NCBI GenBank assembly: GCA_022605955.1 | Contig: JAKCOZ010000649.1 | Span: forward strand, 37,809-101,808 | DNA length: 64,000 nt | Reading direction: 5' to 3' | DNA from: Rallus limicola | Lineage: Eukaryota > Chordata > Aves > Gruiformes > Rallidae | Shown here: piece by piece, positions 1-10,606 of the stretch | Layout of the letters: the number at the start of each line of letters is the position of its first letter | Position numbering within the stretch: position 1 is the stretch's first letter | The notes under the pieces: model-generated | The model's input: the letters and a program-made list of their open reading frames with translations, nothing else | Database searches by the model: none | What the model was told of the DNA's origin: nothing | Made by a program: the position numbers and the translations under genes

Positions 1-114
1 AAAAGCACCGTAGGAGGTTCCAGGCATGTTCCCTCTTTCCAGGCAAAGGAAAAGGCTGAGAGTCAAAGTGACAGGGTCTGCTCGTGTGTCCTGTTAGGAG
101 GTTTCAGACAAGCT
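1..114 (+). repeat. Partial monomer at left window edge
   Basis: This is monomer positions 85-198. It carries AGT at 145-147 (GAGAGTCAAAG), the mark that precedes every R monomer with the CCT-AAG variant (also before 1699 and 5261). It is therefore the last monomer of the octamer type seen at 1501-1698, and the array extends left of the window. Confidence 0.95.
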
Positions 115-1698
115 ATGCCTTTCAGGCCTCGCTTCTTTACTTTGGGAGTTATAGCTGGACGTTTAGCATGTTTTGAACTGCAGTCTCCTAAGGCCGAAAA
201 AAGCACCGTAGGAGGTTCCAGGCATGTTCCCTCTTTCCAGGCAAAGGAAAAGGCTGAGAGCCAAAGTGACAGGGTCTGCTCGTGTGTCCTGTTAGGAGGT
301 TTCAGACAAGCTATGCCTTTCAGGCCTAGCTTCTTTACTTTGGGAGTTATTGCTGGACGTTTAGCATGTTTTGAACTGCAGTCTGCTAGGGCCGAGAAAA
401 GCACCGTAGGAGGTTCCAGGCATGTTCCCTCTTTCCAGGCAAAGGAAAAGGCTGAGAGCCAAAGTGACACGGTCTGCTCGTGTGTCCTGTTAGGAGGTTT
501 CAGACAAGCTATGCCTTTCAGGCCTAGCTTCTTTACTTTGGGAGTTATTCCTGGATGTTTAGCATGTTTTGAACTGCAGTCTGCTAGGGCCGAGTAAAGC
601 ACCGTAGGAGGTTCCAGGCATGTTCCCTCTTTCCAGGCAAAGGAAAAGGCTGAGAGCCAAAGTGACACGGTCTGCTCGTGTGTCCTGTTAGGAGGTTTCA
701 GACAAGCTATGCCTTTCAGGCCTAGCTTCTTTACTTTGGGAGTTATTGCTGGACGTTTAGCATGTTTTGAACTGCAGTCTGCTAGGGCCGAGAAAAGCAC
801 CGTAGGAGGTTCCAGGCATGTTCCCTCTTTCCAGGCAAAGGAAAAGGCTGAGAGCCAAAGTGACAGGGTCTGCTCGTGTGTCCTGTTAGGAGGTTTCAGA
901 CAAGCTATGCCTTTCAGGCCTAGCTTCTTTACTTTGGGAGTTATAGCTGGACGTTTAGCATGTTTTGAACTGCAGTCTGCTAGGGCCGAGAAAAGCACCG
1001 TAGGAGGTTCCAGGCATGTTCCCTCTTTCCAGGCAAAGGAAAAGGCTGAGAGCCAAAGTGACACGGTCTGCTCGTGTGTCCTGTTAGGAGGTTTCAGACA
1101 AGCTATGCCTTTCAGGCCTAGCTTCTTTACTTTGGGAGTTATTGCTGGACGTTTAGCATGTTTTGAACTGCAGTCTGCTAGGGCCGAGAAAAGCACCGTA
1201 GGAGGTTCCAGGCATGTTCCCTCTTTCCAGGCAAAGGAAAAGGCTGAGAGCCAAAGTGACAGGGTCTGCTCGTGTGTCCTGTTAGGAGGTTTCAGACAAG
1301 CTATGCCTTTCAGGCCTAGCTTCTTTACTTTGGGAGCTATTGCTGGACGTTTAGCATGTTTTGAACTGCAGTCTGCTAGGGCTGAGAAAAGCACCGTAGG
1401 AGGTTCCAGGCATGTTCCCTCTTTCCAGGCAAAGGAAAAGGCTGAGAGCCAAAGTGACAGGGTCTGCTCGTGTGTCCTGTTAGGAGGTTTCAGAGAAGCT
1501 ATGCCTTTCAGGCCTAGCTTCTTTACTTTGGGAGTTATTGCTGGACGTTTAGCATGTTTTGAACTGCAGTCTGCTAGGGCCGAGAAAAGCACCGTAGGAG
1601 GTTCCAGGCATGTTCCCTCTTTCCAGGCAAAGGAAAAGGCTGAGAGTCAAAGTGACAGGGTCTGCTCGTGTGTCCTGTTAGGAGGTTTCAGACAAGCT
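115..1698 (+). repeat. Octamer HOR, copy 1 (1584 bp, R-led)
   Basis: Monomer order: R/ata with CCTAAG at 73-78 and GAA at 82-84 (115); V acgg (313); V with CCT at 40-42, C, TAA at 82-84, acgg (511); V (709); ata acgg (907); V (1105); A with GCT at 79-81 and GAA at 193-195 (1303); V with AGT at 145-147 (1501). The rare marks reappear in the same order exactly 1584 bp later. The in-frame TAA at 595-597 is one of several breaks showing that the stop-free frame is not maintained. Confidence 0.93.
709..906 (+). repeat. Representative V-type monomer
   Basis: This monomer carries the majority base at every recurrently variable site I compared, so it serves as a consensus. It has GTT at 34-36, ATTGCT at 37-42, CGT at 46-48, CAG at 67-69, AGGGCC at 76-81 and AGG at 157-159. 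Its four CpGs are at 46-47, 81-82, 93-94 and 167-168. It is stop-free in this frame and in one antisense frame. Its length is near a nucleosome repeat length, but there is no A-tract longer than 4 bp, and no CENP-B-box-like motif is visible. Confidence 0.95.
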
Positions 1699-3282
1699 AT
1701 GCCTTTCAGGCCTCGCTTCTTTACTTTGGGAGTTATAGCTGGACGTTTAGCATGTTTTGAACTGCAGTCTCCTAAGGCCGAAAAAAGCACCGTAGGAGGT
1801 TCCAGGCATGTTCCCTCTTTCCAGGCAAAGGAAAAGGCTGAGAGCCAAAGTGACAGGGTCTGCTCGTGTGTCCTGTTAGGAGGTTTCAGACAAGCTATGC
1901 CTTTCAGGCCTAGCTTCTTTACTTTGGGAGTTATTGCTGGACGTTTAGCATGTTTTGAACTGCAGTCTGCTAGGGCCGAGAAAAGCACCGTAGGAGGTTC
2001 CAGGCATGTTCCCTCTTTCCAGGCAAAGGAAAAGGCTGAGAGCCAAAGTGACACGGTCTGCTCGTGTGTCCTGTTAGGAGGTTTCAGACAAGCTATGCCT
2101 TTCAGGCCTAGCTTCTTTACTTTGGGAGTTATTCCTGGATGTTTAGCATGTTTTGAACTGCAGTCTGCTAGGGCCGAGTAAAGCACCGTAGGAGGTTCCA
2201 GGCATGTTCCCTCTTTCCAGGCAAAGGAAAAGGCTGAGAGCCAAAGTGACACGGTCTGCTCGTGTGTCCTGTTAGGAGGTTTCAGACAAGCTATGCCTTT
2301 CAGGCCTAGCTTCTTTACTTTGGGAGTTATTGCTGGACGTTTAGCATGTTTTGAACTGCAGTCTGCTAGGGCCGAGAAAAGCACCGTAGGAGGTTCCAGG
2401 CATGTTCCCTCTTTCCAGGCAAAGGAAAAGGCTGAGAGCCAAAGTGACAGGGTCTGCTCGTGTGTCCTGTTAGGAGGTTTCAGACAAGCTATGCCTTTCA
2501 GGCCTAGCTTCTTTACTTTGGGAGTTATAGCTGGACGTTTAGCATGTTTTGAACTGCAGTCTGCTAGGGCCGAGAAAAGCACCGTAGGAGGTTCCAGGCA
2601 TGTTCCCTCTTTCCAGGCAAAGGAAAAGGCTGAGAGCCAAAGTGACACGGTCTGCTCGTGTGTCCTGTTAGGAGGTTTCAGACAAGCTATGCCTTTCAGG
2701 CCTAGCTTCTTTACTTTGGGAGCTATTGCTGGACGTTTAGCATGTTTTGAACTGCAGTCTGCTAGGGCCGAGAAAAGCACCGTAGGAGGTTCCAGGCATG
2801 TTCCCTCTTTCCAGGCAAAGGAAAAGGCTGAGAGCCAAAGTGACAGGGTCTGCTCGTGTGTCCTGTTAGGAGGTTTCAGACAAGCTATGCCTTTCAGGCC
2901 TAGCTTCTTTACTTTGGGAGTTATTGCTGGACGTTTAGCATGTTTTGAACTGCAGTCTGCTAGAGCCGAGAAAAGCACCGTAGGAGGTTCCAGGCATGTT
3001 CCCTCTTTCCAGGCAAAGGAAAAGGCTGAGAGCCAAAGTGACAGGGTCTGCTCGTGTGTCCTGTTAGGAGGTTTCAGACAAGCTATGCCTTTCAGGCCTA
3101 GCTTCTTTACTTTGGGAGTTATTGCTGGACGTTTAGCAAGTTTTGAACTGCAGTCTGCTAGGGCGGAGAAAAGCAACGAAGGAGGTTCCAGGCATGTTCC
3201 CTCTTTCCAGGCAAAGGAAAAGGCTGAGAGCCAAAGTGACAGGATCTGCTCGTGTGTCCTGTTAGGAGGTTTCAGACAAGCT
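1699..3282 (+). repeat. Octamer HOR, copy 2 (1584 bp)
   Basis: The first five monomers match 115-1104 at every marker, including the TAA (2179-2181) and the CCT/TGT pair in monomer 2095. The copies then diverge. Monomer 2689 is A where copy 1 has V. Monomer 2887 has AGA at 76-78. Monomer 3085 is S with extra changes (AGCAACGAAGG). A recombination junction near 2689 is inferred, after which the sequence joins the D2 module. Confidence 0.88.
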
Positions 3283-3478
3283 ATGCCTTTCAGGCCTCGC
3301 TTCTTTACTGGGAGTTATTGCTGGACGTTTAGCATGTTTTGAACTGCAGTCTGCTAGGGCCGAGAAAAGCACCGTAGGAGGTTCCAGGCATGTTCCCTCT
3401 TTCCAGGCAAAGGAAAAGGCTGAGAGCCAAAGTGACAGGGTCTGCTCGTGTGTCCTGTTAGGAGGTTTCAGACAAGCT
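3283..3478 (+). repeat. D2 monomer (196 bp), founder-like form
   Basis: An R monomer in which ACTTTGGG is shortened to ACTGGG (2 bp lost after 3309). It keeps CTTCTTT at 18-24, whereas the five other D2 monomers read CTTATTT, so this copy is the less derived form. It is preceded by an S monomer and followed by an A monomer, as is every other D2 monomer. Confidence 0.93.
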
Positions 3479-4468
3479 ATGCCTTTCAGGCCTAGCTTCT
3501 TTACTTTGGGAGCTATTGCTGGACGTTTAGCATGTTTTGAACTGCAGTCTGCTAGGGCCGAGAAAAGCACCGTAGGAGGTTCCAGGCATATTCCCTCTTT
3601 CCAGGCAAAGGAAAAGGCTGAGAGCCAAAGTGACAGGGTCTGCTCGTGTGTCCTGTTAGGAGGTTTCAGACAAGCTATGCCTTTCAGGCCTCGCTTCTTT
3701 ACTTTGGGAGTTATGGCTGGACGTTTAGCATGTTTTGAACTGCAGTCTGCTAAGGCCGAGAAAAGCACCGTAGGAGGTTCCAGGCATGTTCCCTCTTTCC
3801 AGGCAAAGGAAAAGGCTGAGAGCCAAAGTGACAGGGTCTGCTCGTGTGTCCTGTTAGGAGGTTTCAGACAAGCTATGCCTTTCAGGCCTAGCTTCTTTAC
3901 TTTGGGAGTTATTGCTGGATGTTTAGCATGTTTTGAACTGCAGTCTGCTAGGGCCGAGAAAAGCACCGTAGGAGGTTCCAGGCATGTTCCCTCTTTCCAG
4001 GCAAAGGAAAAGGCTGAGAGCCAAAGTGACAGGGTCTGCTCGTGTGTCCTGTTAGGAGGTTTCAGACAAGCTATGCCTTTCAGGCCTAGCTTCTTTACTT
4101 TGGGAGCTATTGCTGGACGTTTAGCATGTTTTGAACTGCAGTCTGCTAGGGCCGAGAAAAGCACCGTAGGAGGTTCCAGGCATGTTCCCTCTTTCCAGGC
4201 AAAGGAAAAGGCTGAGAGCCAAAGTGACAGGGTCTGCTCGTGTGTCCTGTTAGGAGGTTTCAGACAAGCTATGCCTTTCAGGCCTAGCTTCTTTACTTTG
4301 GGAGCTATTGCTGGACGTTTAGCATGTTTTGAACTGCAGTCTGCTAGGGCCGAGAAAAGCACCGTAGGAGGTTCCAGGCATGTTCCCTCTTTCCAGGCAA
4401 AGGAAAAGGCTGAGAGCCAAAGTGACAGGGTCTGCTCGTGTGTCCTGTTAGGAGGTTTCAGACAAGCT
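3479..4468 (+). repeat. Five-monomer module A-R-C-A-A, copy 1
   Basis: Order: A with ATT at 112-114 (CATATTCC); R with GGAGTTATGGCT and AAG at 76-78; V with C; A; A. The same series with the same rare CATATTCC mark occurs at 20501-21490 and 25844-26833, each time directly after a D2 monomer. Here the R monomer has ATGGCT; the other two copies have ATTGCT. Confidence 0.9.
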
Positions 4469-4864
4469 ATGCCTTTCAGGCCTAGCTTCTTTACTTTGGG
4501 AGTTATTGCTGGACGTTTAGCATGTTTTGAACTGCAGTCTGCTAGGGCCGAGAAAAGCACCGTAGGAGGTTCCAGGCATGTTCCCTCTTTCCAGGCAAAG
4601 GAAAAGGCTGAGAGTCAAAGTGACAGGGTCTGCTCGTGTGTCCTGTTAGGAGGTTTCAGACAAGCTATGCCTTTCAGGCCTAGCTTCTTTACTTTGGGAG
4701 CTATTGCTGGACGTTTAGCATGTTTTGAACTGCAGTCTGCTAGGGCCGAGAAAAGCACCGTAGGAGGTTCCAGGCATGTTCCCTCTTTCCAGGCAAAGGA
4801 AAAGGCTGAGAGCCAAAGTGACAGGGTCTGCTCGTGTGTCCTGTTAGGAGGTTTCAGACAAGCT
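4469..4864 (+). repeat. Two linker monomers (V with AGT at 145-147; A)
   Basis: Monomer 4469 carries the GAGAGTCAAAG mark normally found just before R/CCT-AAG monomers, but here an A monomer follows. This suggests a recombination joint between the octamer family and the A-R-C-A-A module. Confidence 0.8.
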
Positions 4865-6250
4865 ATGCCTTTCAGGCCTAGCTTCTTTACTTTGGGAGCT
4901 ATTGCTGGACGTTTAGCATGTTTTGAACTGCAGTCTGCTAGGGCTGAGAAAAGCACCGTAGGAGGTTCCAGGCATGTTCCCTCTTTCCAGGCAAAGGAAA
5001 AGGCTGAGAGCCAAAGTGACAGGGTCTGCTCGTGTGTCCTGTTAGGAGGTTTCAGAGAAGCTATGCCTTTCAGGCCTAGCTTCTTTACTTTGGGAGTTAT
5101 TGCTGGACGTTTAGCATGTTTTGAACTGCAGTCTGCTAGGGCCGAGAAAAGCACCGTAGGAGGTTCCAGGCATGTTCCCTCTTTCCAGGCAAAGGAAAAG
5201 GCTGAGAGTCAAAGTGACAGGGTCTGCTCGTGTGTCCTGTTAGGAGGTTTCAGACAAGCTATGCCTTTCAGGCCTCGCTTCTTTACTTTGGGAGTTATAG
5301 CTGGACGTTTAGCATGTTTTGAACTGCAGTCTCCTAAGGCCGAAAAAAGCACCGTAGGAGGTTCCAGGCATGTTCCCTCTTTCCAGGCAAAGGAAAAGGC
5401 TGAGAGCCAAAGTGACAGGGTCTGCTCGTGTGTCCTGTTAGGAGGTTTCAGACAAGCTATGCCTTTCAGGCCTAGCTTCTTTACTTTGGGAGTTATTGCT
5501 GGACGTTTAGCATGTTTTGAACTGCAGTCTGCTAGGGCCGAGAAAAGCACCGTAGGAGGTTCCAGGCATGTTCCCTCTTTCCAGGCAAAGGAAAAGGCTG
5601 AGAGCCAAAGTGACACGGTCTGCTCGTGTGTCCTGTTAGGAGGTTTCAGACAAGCTATGCCTTTCAGGCCTAGCTTCTTTACTTTGGGAGTTATTCCTGG
5701 ATGTTTAGCATGTTTTGAACTGCAGTCTGCTAGGGCCGAGAAAAGCACCGTAGGAGGTTCCAGGCATGTTCCCTCTTTCCAGGCAAAGGAAAAGGCTGAG
5801 AGCCAAAGTGACACGGTCTGCTCGTGTGTCCTGTTAGGAGGTTTCAGACAAGCTATGCCTTTCAGGCCTAGCTTCTTTACTTTGGGAGTTATTGCTGGAC
5901 GTTTAGCATGTTTTGAACTGCAGTCTGCTAGGGCCGAGAAAAGCACCGTAGGAGGTTCCAGGCATGTTCCCTCTTTCCAGGCAAAGGAAAAGGCTGAGAG
6001 CCAAAGTGACAGGGTCTGCTCGTGTGTCCTGTTAGGAGGTTTCAGACAAGCTATGCCTTTCAGGCCTAGCTTCTTTACTTTGGGAGTTATAGCTGGACGT
6101 TTAGCATGTTTTGAACTGCAGTCTGCTAGGGCCGAGAAAAGCACCGTAGGAGGTTCCAGGCATGTTCCCTCTTTCCAGGCAAAGGAAAAGGCTGAGAGCC
6201 AAAGTGACAGGGTCTGCTCGTGTGTCCTGTTAGGAGGTTTCAGACAAGCT
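4865..6250 (+). repeat. Octamer family, partial third copy (7 monomers)
   Basis: This matches 1303-2688 monomer for monomer: A with GCT at 79-81 and GAA at 193-195; V with AGT at 145-147; R with CCTAAG; V acgg; V with CCT and C; V; ata. Differences: monomer 5657 has GAG at 82-84 where the other two copies have TAA, and monomer 6053 has AGG where 2491 has ACG at 157-159. The stop is therefore a later mutation shared by copies 1 and 2, or it was reverted here by conversion. Confidence 0.88.
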
Positions 6251-7042
6251 ATGCCTTTCAGGCCTAGCTTCTTTACTTTGGGAGCTATTGCTGGATGTTT
6301 AGCATGTTTTGAACTGCAGTCTGCTAGGGCCGAGAAAAGCACCGTAGGAGGTTCCAGGCATGTTCCCTCTTTCCAGGCAAAGGAAAAGGCTGAGAGCCAA
6401 AGTGACAGGGTCTGCTCGTGTGTCCTGTTAGGAGGTTTCAGACAAGCTATGCCTTTCAGGCCTAGCTTCTTTACTTTGGGAGTTATTGCTGGACGTTTAG
6501 CATGTTTTGAACTGCAGTCTGCTAGGGCCGAGAAAAGCACCGTAGGAGGTTCCAGGCATGTTCCCTCTTTCCAGGCAAAGGAAAAGGCTGAGAGCCAAAG
6601 TGACAGGGTCTGCTCGTGTGTCCTGTTAGGAGGTTTCAGACAAGCTATGCCTTTCAGGCCTAGCTTCTTTACTTTGGGAGTTATTGCTGGACGTTTAGCA
6701 TGTTTTGAACTGCAGTCTGCTAGGGCCGAGAAAAGCACCGTAGGAGGTTCCAGGCATGTTCCCTCTTTCCAGGCAAAGGAAAAGGCTGAGAGCCAAAGTG
6801 ACAGGGTCTGCTCGTGTGTCCTGTTAGGAGGTTTCAGACAAGCTATGCCTTTCAGGCCTAGCTTCTTTACTTTGGGAGCTATTGCTGGACGTTTAGCATG
6901 TTTTGAACTGCAGTCTGCTAGGGCCGAGAAAAGCACCGTAGGAGGTTCCAGGCATGTTCCCTCTTTCCAGGCAAAGGAAAAGGCTGAGAGCCAAAGTGAC
7001 AGGGTCTGCTCGTGTGTCCTGTTAGGAGGTTTCAGACAAGCT
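6251..7042 (+). repeat. Four monomers: A-C, V, V, A
   Basis: Linker between the R-led family and the PI-led family. The A-C monomer (GCT at 34-36 and TGT at 46-48) follows an ata monomer, as at 27824, 29012 and 30794, but it lacks their ACG at 157-159. Confidence 0.82.
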
Positions 7043-9022
7043 ATGCCTATCAGGCCTAGCTTCTTTACTATGGGAGTTATTGCTGGACGTTTAGCATGTT
7101 TTGAACTGCAGTCTGCTAGGGCCGAGAAAAGCACCGTAGGAGGTTCCAGGCATGTTCCCTCTTTCCAGGCAAAGGAAAAGGCTGAGAGCCAAAGTGACAG
7201 GGTCTGCTCGTGTGTCCTGTTAGGAGGTTTCAGACAAGCTATGCCTTTCAGGCCTAGCTTCTTTACTTTGGGAGCTATTGCTGGACGTTTAGCATGTTTT
7301 GAACTGCAGTCTGCTAGGGCCGAGAAAAGCACCGTAGGAGGTTCCAGGCATGTTCCCTCTTTCCAGGCAAAGGAAAAGGCTGAGAGCCAAAGTGACAGGG
7401 TCTGCTCGTGTGTCCTGTTAGGAGGTTTCAGACAAGCTATGCCTCTCAGGCCTAGCTTCTTTACTTTGGGAGCTATTGCTGGACGTTTAGCATGTTTTGA
7501 ACTGCAGTCTGCTAGGGCCGAGAAAAGCACCGTAGGAGGTTCCAGGCATGTTCCCTCTTTCCAGGCAAAGGAAAAGGCTGAGAGCCAAAGTGACAGGGTC
7601 TGCTCGTGTGTCCTGTTAGGAGGTTTCAGACAAGCTATGCCTTTCATGCCTAGCTTCTTTACTTTGGGAGTTATAGCTGGACGTTTAGCATGTTTTGAAC
7701 TGCAGTCTGCTAGGGCCGAGAAAAGCACCGTAGGAGGTTCCAGGCATGTTCCCTCTTTCCAGGCAAAGGAAAAGGCTGAGAGCCAAAGTGACAGGGTCTG
7801 CTCGTGTGTCCTGTTAGGAGGTTTCAGACAAGCTATGCCTTTCAGGCCTAGCTTCTTTACTTTGGGAGTTATTGCTGGACGTTTAGCATGTTTTGAACTG
7901 CAGTCTGCTAGGGCCGAGAAAAGCACCGTAGGAGGTTCCAGGCATGTTCCCTCTTTCCAGGCAAAGGAAAAGGCTGAGAGCCAAAGTGACAGGGTCTGCT
8001 CGTGTGTCCTGTTAGGAGGTTTCAGACAAGCTATGCCTTTCAGGCCTAGCTTCTTTACTTTGGGAGTTATTGCTGGACGTTTAGCATGTTTTGAACTGCA
8101 GTCTGCTAGGGCCGAGAAAAGCACCGTAGGAGGTTCCAGGCATGTTCCCTCTTTCCAGGCAAAGGAAAAGGCTGAGAGCCAAAGTGACAGGGTCTGCTCG
8201 TGTGTCCTGTTAGGAGGTTTCAGACAAGCTATGCCTTTCAGGCCTAGCTTCTTTACTTTGGGAGCTATTGCTGGACGTTTAGCATGTTTTGAACTGCAGT
8301 CTGCTAGGGCCGAGAAAAGCACCGTAGGAGGTTCCAGGCATGTTCCCTCTTTCCAGGCAAAGGAAAAGGCTGAGAGCCAAAGTGACAGGGTCTGCTCGTG
8401 TGTCCTGTTAGGAGGTTTCAGACAAGCTATGCCTTTCAGGCCTAGCTTCTTTACTTTGGGAACTATTGCTGGACGTTTAGCATGTTTTGAACTGCAGTCT
8501 GCTAGGGCCGAGAAAAGCACCGTAGGAGGTTCCAGGCATGTTCCCTCTTTCCAGGCAAAGGAAAAGGCTGAGAGCCAAAGTGACAGGGTCTGCTCGTGTG
8601 TCCTGTTAGGAGGTTTCAGACAAGCTATGCCTTTCAGGCCTAGCTTCTTTACTTTGGGAGTTATTGCTGGACGTTTAGCATGTTTTGAACTGCAGTCTGC
8701 TAGGGCCGAGAAAAGCACCGTAGGAGGTTCCAGGCATGTTCCCTCTTTCCAGGCAAAGGAAAAGGCTGAGAGCCAAAGTGACAGGGTCTGCTCGTGTGTC
8801 CTGTTAGGAGGTTTCAGACAAGCTATGCCTTTCAGGCCTAGCTTCTTTACTTTGGGAGCTATTGCTGGACGTTTAGCATGTTTTGAACTGCAGTCTGCTA
8901 GGGCCGAGAAAAGCACCGTAGGAGGTTCCAGGCATGTTCCCTCTTTCCAGGCAAAGGAAAAGGCTGAGAGCCAAAGTGACAGGGTCTGCTCGTGTGTCCT
9001 GTTAGGAGGTTTCAGACAAGCT
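7043..9022 (+). repeat. PI-led decamer HOR (1980 bp)
   Basis: Order: PI, A, L/A, FM/ata, V, V, A, ACT at 34-36, V, A. The next unit, at 9023, repeats the first eight members including the unusual FM/ata double variant and the ACT at 34-36. The PI monomer has two linked changes 21 bp apart (CCTATCAGG and ACTATGGG) that almost always travel together. Confidence 0.92.
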
Positions 9023-10606
9023 ATGCCTATCAGGCCTAGCTTCTTTACTATGGGAGTTATTGCTGGACGTTTAGCATGTTTTGAACTGCAGTCTGCTAGG
9101 GCCGAGAAAAGCACCGTAGGAGGTTCCAGGCGTGTTCCCTCTTTCCAGGCAAAGGAAAAGGCTGAGAGCCAAAGTGACAGGGTCTGCTCGTGTGTCCTGT
9201 TAGGAGGTTTCAGACAAGCTATGCCTTTCAGGCCTAGCTTCTTTACTTTGGGAGCTATTGCTGGACGTTTAGCATGTTTTGAACTGCAGTCTGCTAGGGC
9301 CGAGAAAAGCACCGTAGGAGGTTCCAGGCATGTTCCCTCTTTCCAGGCAAAGGAAAAGGCTGAGAGCCAAAGTGACAGGGTCTGCTCGTGTGTCCTGTTA
9401 GGAGGTTTCAGACAAGCTATGCCTCTCAGGCCTAGCTTCTTTACTTTGGGAGCTATTGCTGGACGTTTAGCATGTTTTGAACTGCAGTCTGCTAGGGCCG
9501 AGAAAAGCACCGTAGGAGGTTCCAGGCATGTTCCGTCTTTCCAGGCAAAGGAAAAGGCTGAGAGCCAAAGTGACAGGGTCTGCTCGTGTGTCCTGTTAGG
9601 AGGTTTCAGACAAGCTATGCCTTTCATGCCTAGCTTCTTTACTTTGGGAGTTATAGCTGGACGTTTAGCATGTTTTGAACTGCAGTCTGCTAGGGCCGAG
9701 AAAAGCACCGTAGGAGGTTCCAGGCACGTTCCCTCTTTCCAGGCAAAGGAAAAGGCTGAGAGCCAAAGTGACAGGGTCTGCTCGTGTGTCCTGTTAGGAG
9801 GTTTCAGACAAGCTATGCCTTTCAGGCCTAGCTTCTTTACTTTGGGAGTTATTGCTGGACGTTTAGCATGTTTTGAACTGCAGTCTGCTAGGGCCGAGAA
9901 AAGCACCGTAGGAGGTTCCAGGCATGTTCCCTCTTTCCAGGCAAAGGAAAAGGCTGAGAGCCAAAGTGACAGGGTCTGCTCGTGTGTCCTGTTAGGAGGT
10001 TTCAGACAAGCTATGCCTTTCAGGCCTAGCTTCTTTACTTTGGGAGTTATTGCTGGACGTTTAGCATGTTTTGAACTGCAGTCTGCTAGGGCCGAGAAAA
10101 GCACCGTAGGAGGTTCCAGGCATGTTCCCTCTTTCCAGGCAAAGGAAAAGGCTGAGAGCCAAAGTGACAGGGTCTGCTCGTGTGTCCTGTTAGGAGGTTT
10201 CAGACAAGCTATGCCTTTCAGGCCTAGCTTCTTTACTTTGGGAGCTATTGCTGGACGTTTAGCATGTTTTGAACTGCAGTCTGCTAGGGCCGAGAAAAGC
10301 ACCGTAGGAGGTTCCAGGCATGTTCCCTCTTTCCAGGCAAAGGAAAAGGCTGAGAGCCAAAGTGACAGGGTCTGCTCGTGTGTCCTGTTAGGAGGTTTCA
10401 GACAAGCTATGCCTTTCAGGCCTAGCTTCTTTACTTTGGGAACTATTGCTGGACGTTTAGCATGTTTTGAACTGCAGTCTGCTAGGGCCGAGAAAAGCAC
10501 CGTAGGAGGTTCCAGGCATGTTCCCTCTTTCCAGGCAAAGGAAAAGGCTGAGAGCCAAAGTGACAGGGTCTGCTCGTGTGTCCAGTTAGGAGGTTTCAGA
10601 CAAGCT
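9023..10606 (+). repeat. PI-led octamer, shortened copy of 7043-9022
   Basis: PI, A, L/A, FM/ata, V, V, A, ACT at 34-36, without the last V and A of the preceding unit. Private changes: CGTGTTCC (monomer 9023), TTCCGTC (9419), CACGTTCC (9617) and TCCAGTTAGG (10409). Confidence 0.9.

Noticed and set aside
694..711. AGGAGG 13 bases before an ATG in each monomer, like a bacterial ribosome binding site
   Set aside because: The spacing is too long for a good Shine-Dalgarno site, it repeats in every monomer, and everything else points to eukaryotic satellite DNA.
806..820. GGTTCCAGGC resembling a Pol III B box, hinting at a tRNA-derived origin
   Set aside because: It lacks the GGTTCGA core, there is no A box at proper spacing and no T-run terminator. 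The likeness is weak.
709..906. CENP-B box
   Set aside because: None of the four CpGs lies in a TTCG-N4-A-N2-CGGG context on either strand, nor do the variants I checked (including GGCCCGAG at 59782-59789). Absence of the box does not exclude a centromeric role.
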